Notes under the pieces: model-generated
The model's database searches: none
Told to the model about the DNA's origin: nothing
Seen by the model: the letters and a program-made list of their open reading frames with translations, nothing else
Shown: piece after piece, positions 1-7,000 of the stretch
Position numbering within the stretch: the stretch's first letter is position 1
How the letters are laid out: each line of letters begins with the position of its first letter
Assembly (NCBI GenBank): GCA_030667105.1
Contig: DAOUWN010000018.1
Coordinates: forward strand, 1 to 13,370
Source: Deltaproteobacteria bacterium
GTDB taxonomy: Bacteria > Desulfobacterota > Desulfobacteria > C00003060
Reading direction: 5' to 3'
Length of the DNA: 13,370 nt
Position numbers and translations under genes: made by a program

Positions 1-65
1 CAAAGGCCCTTCCGGAACCTGATTTAAGGTATCTCTCGAATTCAACTGCCTTGGATTCATTGGAA
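1..65 (-). pseudogene. Truncated GIY-YIG nuclease copy, C-terminal part (runs off window edge)
   Basis: This stretch repeats 293-357, the 3' part of the intact GIY-YIG gene, with a single base difference (position 46). On the minus strand it reads SNESKAVEFERYLKSGSGRAF, which matches residues 54-74 of the intact protein with one change (L to V). Upstream of the SNESK codons (66-120) the sequence no longer resembles the nuclease: the same frame reads PETVKLKGVPEIP and the GIY and YIG half is missing. It is therefore a 3' fragment joined to unrelated DNA. The remaining 3' end lies outside the window. Confidence 0.75.
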
Positions 66-209
66 GGAATTTCAGGGACGCCCTTTAGTTTTACAGTTTC
101 GGGCGCACTGGGGCACGTCCATGTTTTTATGCTATTCAACTTTCTAGCGGAAGATCTTCCAACCCTTTATTCGCCTAATGATGATATAATTGAACGTCAC
201 AGGCATTTC

Positions 210-246
210 TTGGCAAAGGCACGGCCCTGAAGACGGTTTTAAGGTA
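210..246 (-). pseudogene. Short decayed remnant of a GIY-YIG 3' end
   Basis: On the minus strand this short segment reads TACCTTAAA at its start, AGGGCC in the middle and CCTTTGCCAA at its end. These are the same blocks, in the same order, as the RYLK...GRAFA part of the intact GIY-YIG gene, but with substitutions and an apparent small insertion. The translation (RYLKTVFRAVPLPR) keeps only the RYLK and RA positions. It is probably a third, older copy; at this length chance cannot be fully excluded. Confidence 0.45.
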
Positions 247-265
247 GCGTTGGGAGTGGGGGGTG

Positions 266-514
266 TCAGGATTCCCAAAACCTTCTGTTGGCAAAGGCCC
301 TTCCGGAACCTGATTTAAGGTATCTCTCGAATTCAAGTGCCTTGGATTCATTGGAAAACGCCACATAGGTTATAGGCTTCAAGGGTTTGAACTTGGCGGT
401 ATGGGGCGATTGGCCCTGGTTGTGGGCATTGAGGCGCTTCTCAACATTGGATGACAGGCCGACGTATCTCTTTTCTGGGAAGGGGATGCTCTGCAAGAGG
501 TAAACGTATTTCAT
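266..514 (-). CDS. Small GIY-YIG superfamily nuclease (YhbQ/UPF0213-like)
   Basis: An 82-residue single-domain protein of the GIY-YIG fold. The first strand is KYVYLLQS (residues 2-9) and the second half-motif is RYVGLSSN (16-23). Arg27 in NVEKRLNAHN and Glu63 in ALEFERYLK sit where the catalytic Arg and metal-binding Glu are expected, and the C-terminus ends in the usual GRAFANRRF. These are all the parts of a complete small GIY-YIG protein of the family's usual length (about 80-100 residues). The ATG start has a strong ribosome binding site, GGAGGAAGG, which is itself supplied by the palindromic repeat at 515-550. Two broken copies of the 3' end lie just downstream. The copies and surrounding repeats suggest a gene that duplicates or moves. 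Substrate and biological role of such stand-alone proteins are unknown; a homing or repeat-mobilising role is inference. Confidence 0.85.
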   Translation of the reverse strand: MKYVYLLQSIPFPEKRYVGLSSNVEKRLNAHNQGQSPHTAKFKPLKPITYVAFSNESKALEFERYLKSGSGRAFANRRFWES

Positions 515-550
515 CAGCCTTCCTCCTACGCCCTTAAGGGCTCCGGCGGA
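515..550. repeat. Palindromic repeat unit R1
   Basis: It begins with CAGCCTTCCTCCTACG, exactly as unit R3 at 651 does. It is an imperfect dyad (521-550) centred on CCCTTAAGGG, with outer arms TCC.CC and GG.GGA. On the minus strand it carries the ribosome binding site of the GIY-YIG gene. Confidence 0.65.
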
Positions 551-602
551 CAGGTCCGAATGTTAGCGTTCCCTTATGGTAAGACTCTTAATCAGAGAAG
601 AT

Positions 603-642
603 AGCCCGCCTACGTCCACCTTCGCAAAAGCTACGGCGGGCT
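603..642. repeat. Palindromic repeat unit R2
   Basis: Perfect 8-bp outer arms AGCCCGCC (603-610) and GGCGGGCT (635-642) enclose a TACG/TTCG-rich interior. Composition and style match R1 and R3-R5, and CTACGGCGGGCTTCGG echoes the right arms of the other units. Confidence 0.6.
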
Positions 643-650
643 TCGGCGCG

Positions 651-690
651 CAGCCTTCCTCCTACGTCCTAAAGGGCTTCGGAGGACGAG
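651..690. repeat. Palindromic repeat unit R3
   Basis: The first 16 bases are identical to the start of R1. The dyad 657-686 has arms TCCTCC and GGAGGA around CCTAAAGG. Unlike R1, no GIY-YIG gene follows on the minus strand. Confidence 0.65.
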
Positions 691-778
691 TCGCTTTGGA
701 CAGTAGGGTCCGCGCTGGGTCATCAAGCTGGCTCGCCAGCCGAAGCTTGGAGCTGGGGTGTCTACTTGTGCGAGAGAA

Positions 779-811
779 GCCCGCCTTCGCCCCTTCGGGG
801 CTTCGGCGCGC
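779..811. repeat. Palindromic repeat unit R4
   Basis: Nested dyad: CGCC, TTCG, then the perfect palindrome GCCCCTTCGGGGC, then TTCG and GGCG. It folds as a GC-rich hairpin on either strand. No T-run follows on either side, so it is not a canonical intrinsic terminator. Confidence 0.6.
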
Positions 812-847
812 AGCCTCCGCTCTCCGCGAAGCTCCGAGCGTAGGCTG
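811..847. repeat. Palindromic repeat unit R5 abutting the tmRNA 3' end
   Basis: Left arm CAGCCTCCGCTC (811-822) and right arm GAGCGTAGGCTG (836-847) pair at 11 of 12 positions around a 13-nt loop. It starts with CAGCCT like R1 and R3. Its outer end overlaps the CCA end of ssrA (846-848), so the hairpin forms immediately 3' of the mature tmRNA and could influence processing or transcript end. Confidence 0.6.
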
Positions 848-1201
848 GTGGAGGCGGCGGGAGTCGAACCCGCGTCCGACAATATTCCACACAGGCATCT
901 ACATACATAGCCTGAATTTTGAATTTCGTCTCTCAAGGCTCCTTCAGGCAGGATTCTTGATTGACTAGCTTGTTAAGGTGTTCGCCTCGTGCGTAACAAG
1001 CAACCGCAAAAGGCTATCCTGCTGGTCGACGCCCTGACCCGGATTCGCAGGAAAACCCGGCAGGACGCTAGCCGGTACTAAGCGGCTAGAGCGTAATTAT
1101 AATCGTCTGCGATTATTTTAGTTTCCGCCGTTTTTACGAGCTGGCAGAAGCTCGGTATGCAACCCATGTTTCTATATCCCCGTCGAAGCCGTTTCGCCCC
1201 C
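846..1201 (-). ncRNA. ssrA: Transfer-messenger RNA (tmRNA, 10Sa RNA)
   Basis: One-piece tmRNA of about 356 nt. The 5' end GGGGGCGAAACGGCTTCGAC (complement of 1182-1201) is the conserved tmRNA start. The 3' end carries the T arm with GGTTCGACTCCCGCCG, then CGCCTCC and an encoded CCA at 846-848. The 7-bp acceptor stem GGGGGCG/CGCCTCC pairs fully, with one G-U. An internal tag reading frame at 1078-1110 encodes ADDYNYALAA and ends in TAG. With SmpB and EF-Tu this RNA frees ribosomes stalled on broken messages and marks the nascent peptide for proteolysis. smpB lies directly upstream on the same strand, a common arrangement. The 3' end is not visibly used as an attachment site: no second copy of the T-arm/CCA end is seen in the window. 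Confidence 0.97.
1078..1110 (-). other. tmRNA proteolysis-tag reading frame (ADDYNYALAA-stop)
   Basis: Ten codons GCA GAC GAT TAT AAT TAC GCT CTA GCC GCT and then TAG. The resume codon GCA follows AAAATAATC. The tag ends in YALAA, the protease-recognised C-terminus known from E. coli (AANDENYALAA), and the acidic/aromatic N-terminal half resembles deltaproteobacterial tags. Confidence 0.92.
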
Positions 1202-1264
1202 TTCATGAAATCGCTTGGAAAAAAATTACTGACGCAATAAAGGCCGGCAAACGATTATGACACT

Positions 1265-1292
1265 ATTATAAAGCCTCTAGCCCTGTTGTCAA
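1265..1292 (-). promoter_or_regulatory. Sigma-70 promoter of ssrA overlapping the smpB stop codon
   Basis: On the minus strand TTGACA (complement of 1287-1292) and TATAAT (complement of 1265-1270) are separated by 16 bp, both perfect consensus hexamers. The -35 box overlaps the smpB TGA stop (1289-1291). Initiation near 1258 would give a leader of about 57 nt that must be removed by 5' processing before mature tmRNA begins at 1201. Confidence 0.8.
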
Positions 1293-1750
1293 CCCTTTCC
1301 CGCATCACGCTTTTCACGTTGCAGTTCCCGTGCTTCCTCTCGCTTTCGAAGCGCCTGCCGCTTGTCGTATTTCCTCTTCCCCTTGGCCAAGGCCAAGACA
1401 ACTTTTGCCTTGCCCCTCTTGAAATACACCTGCAGAGGAATAAGCGCTTGGCCTTTCTCCTCCACTTTGCCGGTAAGGCGTTTGATCTCCCCCTTGTGTA
1501 ACAGGAGCTTTCGAGTGCGCAAGGGATCGTGATTCCCGTGGGCCGCATAGGGGTATGCGCTTATGTGCATATTGTAAAGAAACACCTCGCCGCCCCGAAT
1601 TCTGGCATAGCTATCCTTGAGGTTTGCGTTGCCGAGTCTCAATGATTTGACCTCAGTGCCAAGCAAAACCATGCCTGCCTCGTATTTATCCAGGATGAGA
1701 TAATCGTGCCGGGCCTTGCGGTTCTGGCAGACAATCTTGTTGATAACCAC
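1289..1750 (-). CDS. smpB: SsrA-binding protein SmpB
   Basis: 153 residues, the usual SmpB length. SmpB binds the tRNA-like domain of tmRNA, stands in for the missing anticodon arm, and delivers tmRNA to stalled ribosomes. Family signatures are present in order: NRKARHDY (residues 11-18), GTEVKSLRLGNANLKDSYARI (31-51), HISAYPYAAHGNHDP (62-76), RKLLLHKGEIKRL (80-92) and the LIPLQVYFKRGKAKVVLALAKGKRKYDKR core (103-131). A basic C-terminal tail follows, which in known SmpB enters the mRNA channel. It begins 12 bp after the ptsI stop. The start is GTG, and the Shine-Dalgarno-like GGAGGTG overlaps that GTG, which is oddly close; no other conventional start exists between the upstream in-frame TGA and the conserved region. 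The ssrA promoter overlaps its 3' end. Confidence 0.96.
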   Translation of the reverse strand: MVINKIVCQNRKARHDYLILDKYEAGMVLLGTEVKSLRLGNANLKDSYARIRGGEVFLYNMHISAYPYAAHGNHDPLRTRKLLLHKGEIKRLTGKVEEKGQALIPLQVYFKRGKAKVVLALAKGKRKYDKRQALRKREEARELQREKRDAGKG

Positions 1751-1762
1751 CTCCGTGAGTGG

Positions 1763-3553
1763 TCAGTGACCGACAGTATCATTGTAGGAAAAGGTGGCCG
1801 TCTCAATAGACGGTCCATAGGTTTCCTGAATAAGCTTCAGGACGTCTGCGTAAGTGGCCTGCTCCAGCATCCTTTGCACGAGGTGCTTTGACTCCTCAAA
1901 GGAAAGCCTACGGACCACATTCTTGATTGCAGGAATGGAGATGGGGTTCATGCTGACACCATCCAATTCCAGGCCGAGGAGCACAGGAACATTGATAGGA
2001 TCTCCCGCCATCTCACCGCATAACGTGACCTGGATCCCCGTCGCCTTGGCAACTTCAACGACTCGATGTATCATCCTCAGCACAGCAGGGTGGAGTGGCT
2101 GATAAAGGCCGGCAACATTCTTGTTGACCCGATCAATGGCTAGAGAATACTGGATGAGATCATTGGTGCCGATGCTAAAAAAGTCGACCTCTCTGGCAAG
2201 CATATCGGCCATTACAACGGCTGAAGGGACCTCGATCATGGCGCCAATCTGAATGTCACCTTGAAAAGGAATGCCCTCCCTCTCCAGAGACTCCGCGGCC
2301 TCATTCAGCATCTCCTTTGCCTGAACAATTTCCTCAACCTGGGATATCATAGGGAACATAACCCGGATGTTGCCAAAATACGCGGCCCTGAGTATGGCAC
2401 GGAGCTGGGTCTTGAAAATTTCAGGCGACTGGAGGCAAAACCGAATGGCTCGAAGACCTAAGGCCGGATTCATTTCCTCTCCCGCCCACGAAATGCTGCC
2501 GGCAAACTTGTCTCCTCCGATGTCCAAGGTCCGGATAGTAACTTGCCGGGCCCCCATGATCTCGGCCAGGTCCCTGTAATTGTCAAAAAGGTCCTGCTCT
2601 GAGGGAAGGCTTGGCCGATTCAGGTAAAGAAACTCGGTCCGGTACAGGCCGATGTCGTCTCCCCCGTGGTCGATGGCTGACACAACTTCTTCTATCAGGT
2701 TGATGTTAGCGCTGACCTTCAAATGATGCCCGTCTGTTGTCTCTGCCGGCAGGTAACTGCTGCGGGTGACTCTGGCCTGGAAATCCTCAAACAGGACTTT
2801 GCGTTCATGATACCGTGCAAGCGTTTCCTCGTTGGGATCAACAATCACAACGCCTGCGCTTCCATCCACAATAACGAGGTCATCTGGCTCAATGAGCTCG
2901 GTTGCGTTTCCCAGGCCGAGTACTGCGGGGATCTCAAGAGATCGGGCAATAATGCCGGTGTGCGATGTTTGGCCGCCGAGGTCTGTCATAAAGGCCTTGA
3001 CTTTTTCCAACTGTATTTGGGTTGTCTCGGCCGGAGAAAGGTCGTGGGCCACGATAATGACCCTTTTGTCTATGTCAGAAATCTTGGAAGGCCCTGTCCC
3101 AAGGAGGTTTTCCAGGATAAGCTTGGAGACATGGGCGATATCTGAAACCCTGTCTCGAAAATAAGGGTCTCCCATCTGGTTGAAAACCGACTTGACCTTT
3201 TCCACAGCGATCTTCAAGGCCCATTCGGCATTAACACTTGTCTCTTTGATCTGTTCAATCGTCCCGTCATAGATCATCCTGTCTTTAAGAAGCATCATAT
3301 GGCTGTCAAGGATATAGTTGTGATCCCGATACTCATCCGGGATTTCCCCAATGATTCTATGAAGGTATTCCTGGGCTTTTGTTACGGCGTCTTTGAAACG
3401 ATTTATTTCAGATCGGATTTCTTCGGGCTCGACAAAACGCTTTTCTATTACGTCAGTATTTTCCTGCTCGAAAAGAAAGGCCTTGCCAATGGCAATGCCG
3501 GGCGATACGCCAATACCCTGGACCACCAGGTTTTTTGATGTAGAATCAGGCAC
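1763..3553 (-). CDS. ptsI: Phosphoenolpyruvate-protein phosphotransferase (PTS Enzyme I)
   Basis: 596 residues, slightly longer than typical Enzyme I (about 570-590). It transfers phosphate from phosphoenolpyruvate to HPr in the cytoplasm. The N-terminal HPr-binding and swivelling domains start with VQGIGVSPGIAIGKA (11-25), and the phosphorylated histidine is His198 in DLGGQTSHTGIIAR (191-204). The PEP-binding TIM barrel shows DIGLYRTEFLYL (300-311), TLDIGGDK (342-349), GAMIEVPSAV (437-446), SIGTNDLIQYSLAIDR (460-475) and LCGEMAGDP (511-519), so catalytic Arg305 and Cys512 are present. The start is GTG at 3551-3553, 2 bp after the HPr stop, with GGAGAG just upstream, so ptsH and ptsI are co-transcribed and probably translationally coupled. 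No sugar-specific EII gene is in the window, so this may serve a regulatory or partial PTS. Confidence 0.97.
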   Translation of the reverse strand: MPDSTSKNLVVQGIGVSPGIAIGKAFLFEQENTDVIEKRFVEPEEIRSEINRFKDAVTKAQEYLHRIIGEIPDEYRDHNYILDSHMMLLKDRMIYDGTIEQIKETSVNAEWALKIAVEKVKSVFNQMGDPYFRDRVSDIAHVSKLILENLLGTGPSKISDIDKRVIIVAHDLSPAETTQIQLEKVKAFMTDLGGQTSHTGIIARSLEIPAVLGLGNATELIEPDDLVIVDGSAGVVIVDPNEETLARYHERKVLFEDFQARVTRSSYLPAETTDGHHLKVSANINLIEEVVSAIDHGGDDIGLYRTEFLYLNRPSLPSEQDLFDNYRDLAEIMGARQVTIRTLDIGGDKFAGSISWAGEEMNPALGLRAIRFCLQSPEIFKTQLRAILRAAYFGNIRVMFPMISQVEEIVQAKEMLNEAAESLEREGIPFQGDIQIGAMIEVPSAVVMADMLAREVDFFSIGTNDLIQYSLAIDRVNKNVAGLYQPLHPAVLRMIHRVVEVAKATGIQVTLCGEMAGDPINVPVLLGLELDGVSMNPISIPAIKNVVRRLSFEESKHLVQRMLEQATYADVLKLIQETYGPSIETATFSYNDTVGH

Positions 3554-3555
3554 TG

Positions 3556-3825
3556 CTATAGCTCTCCAAAACCGGCTTCAATCAATCGGGCAATCCGGTT
3601 CAATATCTCCCGATCATCCGGGTCGGTTATTCTCACGGTCACCTCAGTGCCACATGGGCAATACAGACCTATGATATCAAGTATGCTGGTGGCATCCGCT
3701 TCCTGGCCATCCTTTATGATAAACACGCCGGCGCGAGCCTGCTCGGCCAACCGGGCAACCTTGGCGGCAGCACGGGCATGTAAACCCAACTCGTTGGGAA
3801 TGGTCAGATCTTGACTCAGTTTCAA
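3556..3825 (-). CDS. ptsH: Phosphocarrier protein HPr
   Basis: 89 residues, the normal HPr length. It accepts phosphate from Enzyme I at His16 in ELGLHARAAAKVARLA (12-27); Arg18 is also conserved, while the usual Pro after HAR is Ala. The regulatory-serine region is DATSILDIIGL (44-54), with Ser47 where HPr kinase would phosphorylate, so dual regulation by an HprK is possible; hprK is not in this window. CPCGTEVTVRITDPDD (56-71) and a C-terminal helix complete the fold. The chosen start is TTG at 3823-3825, because family members begin about 9-12 residues before the GLHAR motif and no closer ATG or GTG exists. The only Shine-Dalgarno-like sequence, GGAG, lies in the loop of a hairpin 12 nt upstream. 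ptsI follows after 2 bp. Confidence 0.95.
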   Translation of the reverse strand: MKLSQDLTIPNELGLHARAAAKVARLAEQARAGVFIIKDGQEADATSILDIIGLYCPCGTEVTVRITDPDDREILNRIARLIEAGFGEL

Positions 3826-3828
3826 GTT

Positions 3829-3851
3829 ATAAAATCGCTCCGCGATTTTAT
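3829..3851 (-). promoter_or_regulatory. Perfect hairpin with GGAG in its loop, next to the ptsH start
   Basis: Arms ATAAAATCGC (3829-3838) and GCGATTTTAT (3842-3851) are perfectly complementary around a 3-nt loop. On the mRNA (minus) strand the loop and first stem base read GGAG, the only Shine-Dalgarno candidate for ptsH, and the stem ends 3 nt before the TTG start. It should affect translation initiation of HPr; the direction of the effect cannot be told from sequence. Confidence 0.6.
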
Positions 3852-3856
3852 GTAAC

Positions 3857-3873
3857 GCCCGCCTTTTGCGGGC
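3857..3873 (-). other. GC-rich hairpin upstream of ptsH
   Basis: GCCCGC (3857-3862) and GCGGGC (3868-3873) form a 6-bp stem with a 5-nt loop, 5 nt upstream of the ptsH start hairpin on the transcript. No T-run follows on the minus strand, so it is not a convincing intrinsic terminator or attenuator by itself. Confidence 0.45.
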
Positions 3874-3927
3874 TCGGGAAAAAACCCTGTACGATCAAGT
3901 TGCCTGTGGATCGCATAAGAAACTCAT

Positions 3928-3955
3928 AAATTAATACACGTGATGGAAATGTCAA
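3928..3955 (-). promoter_or_regulatory. Candidate promoter for ptsH-ptsI-smpB
   Basis: On the minus strand TTGACA (complement of 3950-3955) is followed after 16 bp by TAATTT (complement of 3928-3933), in an AT-rich stretch in the 184-bp gap between the activase gene and ptsH. The -35 is perfect but the -10 matches only 3 of 6, so this is tentative. It would give a leader of roughly 100 nt containing both hairpins. Confidence 0.4.
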
Positions 3956-3989
3956 AGGCAAAAATCGAAATTCCGCAATTACTTCTAAT

Positions 3990-4018
3990 TTTAGGCACCT
4001 TAGCTCACTTTAGGCACT
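3990..4018. repeat. Short triple repeat over the activase stop codon
   Basis: TTTAGGCAC (3990-3998), CTTAGCTCAC (3999-4008) and TTTAGGCAC (4009-4017) stand head to tail, the outer two identical with a 19-bp period. The TAA stop of the activase gene (4010-4012) lies inside the last unit. On the minus strand the units read GTGCCTAAA. Confidence 0.55.
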
Positions 4019-7000
4019 TTTCCTCTCTCCCCCATGTCGTTCGTGGTAAAGCCCGGCCTGATGCATGAAGGCCTCAATCCGGGTAATCATATTGGTCCCC
4101 CTCTGTCCGTCATAAACGGCGTGCAAAAGCGGGATGTTCTGGTAGGCTCTCAAGGCGTTCTTAAAGATCGGCACCGTGATATTGCCAAGCATACAGTTAA
4201 GCACAAAAAGGTTGCAGATACCGGAGATCCCTGAAGCAGCAAAGCGTCTGACACGGGTCGTTAGTGTAGCCAGCACCGGATCGATATCATAGTAGATGAA
4301 GGGTCTGGTTTCACGAAGAATGGTTTTGGCGTCAAGAGTTCCAAAGGGACGCAGTTCGCTGGGCAGGCATGCTTGTGCCTGTCTGACCCAGGACATAACC
4401 CACTGGTTGCGTAAAAAATAGTAGAAAGCCGAACCTACCTTCCCTTCTCTCAAGCGACCTCTGTGGTAATAATGCTCGGAAAAGAGGCTGTAAAAGTTCG
4501 AGACTGCAAGACCATGAATCATCACTTCAGCGCCCAGTTTCTCAAGGGTCTGTACAAGGTCCTGGTTGGCCCAGCGATTTAACACCGTGTAGAATTCCCC
4601 GACAATGCCAATGGTTGGACGCTTCTCGGATCGGTCAACTGGCACGGTCCCAAGGGCTTTCACTGCTCGTTTCAAGGCCGAAAGGACCTCCCAACTCCAT
4701 ACGGAAGGCCTGCCGTTTGGTTGGGCTACGGCCCTGGCAATGCCCTGAATGCCGTCGGCATAAAACCGATCGGTCTCTCCCGGATTTTTCTCATAAGGAC
4801 GCACGTGAAGTCGAACCCTTTCAAGCACTTCAGCAGCCAACCAGCCTTGCCACAGCAGCTTGGTAAACCGCAGGCCAAAGAGTCCTGAAAACTCGTCAAA
4901 GCGGGTGGAAGTAAGGGGGGCAATGACGGGAATTTGAGGCAACCCCATGCGTCTGAAAAGATCAGCATGTCCGATCCCGTATTGAGAAAACCTGCAGGCG
5001 CCATCGTAGTTTTGCATCAAGATCGCAGCACGTTCAGGTTCGAAGTCCGGCTTACGGGTCAGTTTCACGAACTCCCCGCAAGTGACAATGAACGGATGAC
5101 ACTCCCTGCCGGAGGTAACCTGTCTGCCCAGGTGCTCGCTCTCATCGTCCGGTTCAGGAAGTACTTGCGCATCAAGGCCGATGGCCTGAAAGGCAGCCTT
5201 AACCACTGCACAAAGAGCAGTTGATACATAGGGGAAATAGAGGGTCCGATTCTCTAGACGCTTCAGGACATCTGTCTCAGGATTCCAAGCGTCGATGCTC
5301 CTTTGCCTGGCCTTAATCACCAGATTGAGGCGGCCGGGCACGGGCTCCCTTGTCCCTTGCGCACTATCCAGGGTGTCCAGAAATGCTTCGATGCGGGTCA
5401 CCATACCTGCATCGCCTGTGTGGTCGTCCACCTCGAGTACAAGGCAGGGTTTGTTAGGAATTTCTGCCTCCATATATTTCATGAGGAAGGAATCCGGCCC
5501 GCACCCGAAGTTAGTCAGTAGCACCGGAAAGAAGCGATGATCATTACGCATCCAAATGAGCGCCCTTAAAAGATCGCGGGTATTCTTCCAGACCACATTC
5601 TCGTACTGATCGGCAAGGGCGATCTCTTCAAGGGGGAGCATATCAAAGGGTATGGCAAGGTGTCCTGCCTGCCTCAGTTTCCTGGAAAGATGAAGATTCA
5701 GGCCGGGATCAAAGATATTGTGGGTTTTGCCCAACAAGACAAGGCACCGGTCCGTTGGTCCCACGGAGGCCAGAATCTCTTTGCCACGGTTCTTGCGCCA
5801 CTTTTCAAAGTCCCCCTGTAATTGCCAGGCCTCCTCTATGGCCTTTCCGGTTGTCTCAGCACTATGGCCCAAAGACTTACCCAGATCCAATAGCACACGA
5901 TCAAGCTCCCGCCTTGAACGACTCCACCGTATGATTGGCGCCAGCAGTTTAACGCTTGAGCCCATGGCTGCTCTCACCATATAGGGCAAGGACTGAACAT
6001 ACGGGCAATTATAGCTCCGGGACTTCTGATTGCCGGCCTCTCGGTGATCGATCTCGCAGGGGAGTATGATCCGGCCCGCCCCTTTTGATATGAGATCGAC
6101 AGTGTGACCGTAAACTGCCTTTACGGGAAAACAGGTCTCCGAAGGAACATGAGAGAGACCTCTTTCGATTAAGCTCTTGTTCGTGCCTTCTGAAAGAACC
6201 AGAGGGTGGCCAAGTCTACTGAAAAAAGTGCTCCAAAAAGGAAAATAATCGAAGAAGCTCAAGGCCCTGGGAATGCCGATACTCTCTCCGGCCCCTTCTG
6301 AAACGTCTCTTTTCTCGTGAAAGCACTTCATGAGCTGACTTCGCCGCTCCCTGAAAAGATCAGGCAGGTGGGCATAGGCATGACGATCAGAGGACTTATC
6401 GTATCGTCCGCACAGGCTGCCATAGTAAGAGCGGAGCGTGCCATCTATAAAGATTTGATGAATACTGCACAGATTAGGACATTTTTGGCATTCAAAGGTC
6501 TTCACCTCATAGGGACGATCCTTGAGATGGAATCCTGCAAACCGGCTGGACCCGCGCTCGCTGCCCATGGCTGCCAATGCTGCGCCCTGGGCGCCGGTGA
6601 CATTATGGTGCTCCGGGCTGACTAGAGGCTTCCCCAGGATATTCTCAAAGGCAGCCGCAACGCTCTGGTTCGCGGCCACGCCTCCCTGGAACAAAATACG
6701 GTTCCCCACCTTTTTGGCGCCGACCACCTTTTCCAGATAGTTGTATGCGATGGCATATGAGAGTCCTGCGGTCAAATCGCTTAGGTTCTCGCCCGTTTGT
6801 TGGTGATGAATCAGATCAGATTCCATAAATACCGTGCACCGAGCGCCAAGATCGGCCGGCCTACCGGAGGACAAGGCAAGATCACTGAAGGTCTTGCGGA
6901 TCGGCACCTTAAGGCGAGCAGCCTGTTCTTCCAGAAAAGAGCCTGTTCCGGCCGCGCAGACCTTGTTCATCTCAAAATCCACTACTTGCCCATTATTACA

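Noticed and set aside
1..357. The 65-bp direct repeat as CRISPR or phage att sites
   Set aside because: It is coding sequence of the GIY-YIG gene copied as a gene fragment; spacing and length do not fit a CRISPR array and no integrase is present.
779..847. Rho-independent terminator for ssrA
   Set aside because: Hairpins are present but no T-run follows on the minus strand; they are better explained as members of the repeat family.
846..900. ssrA 3' end as an integration (att) site for an island
   Set aside because: No direct repeat of the T-arm/CCA end and no integrase gene are seen in the window; an island extending left of position 1 cannot be excluded.
576..968. Open frames on both strands over 576-968, encoding repetitive peptides such as STFAKATAG
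   Set aside because: They run through the palindromic repeats and the 3' part of ssrA; composition comes from the GC-rich repeats and there is no ribosome binding site or recognisable domain.
1761..1771. Palindrome GGTCAGTGACC at the ptsI stop codon
   Set aside because: Only 5-bp arms, inside the ptsI-smpB junction and overlapping codons; likely chance.
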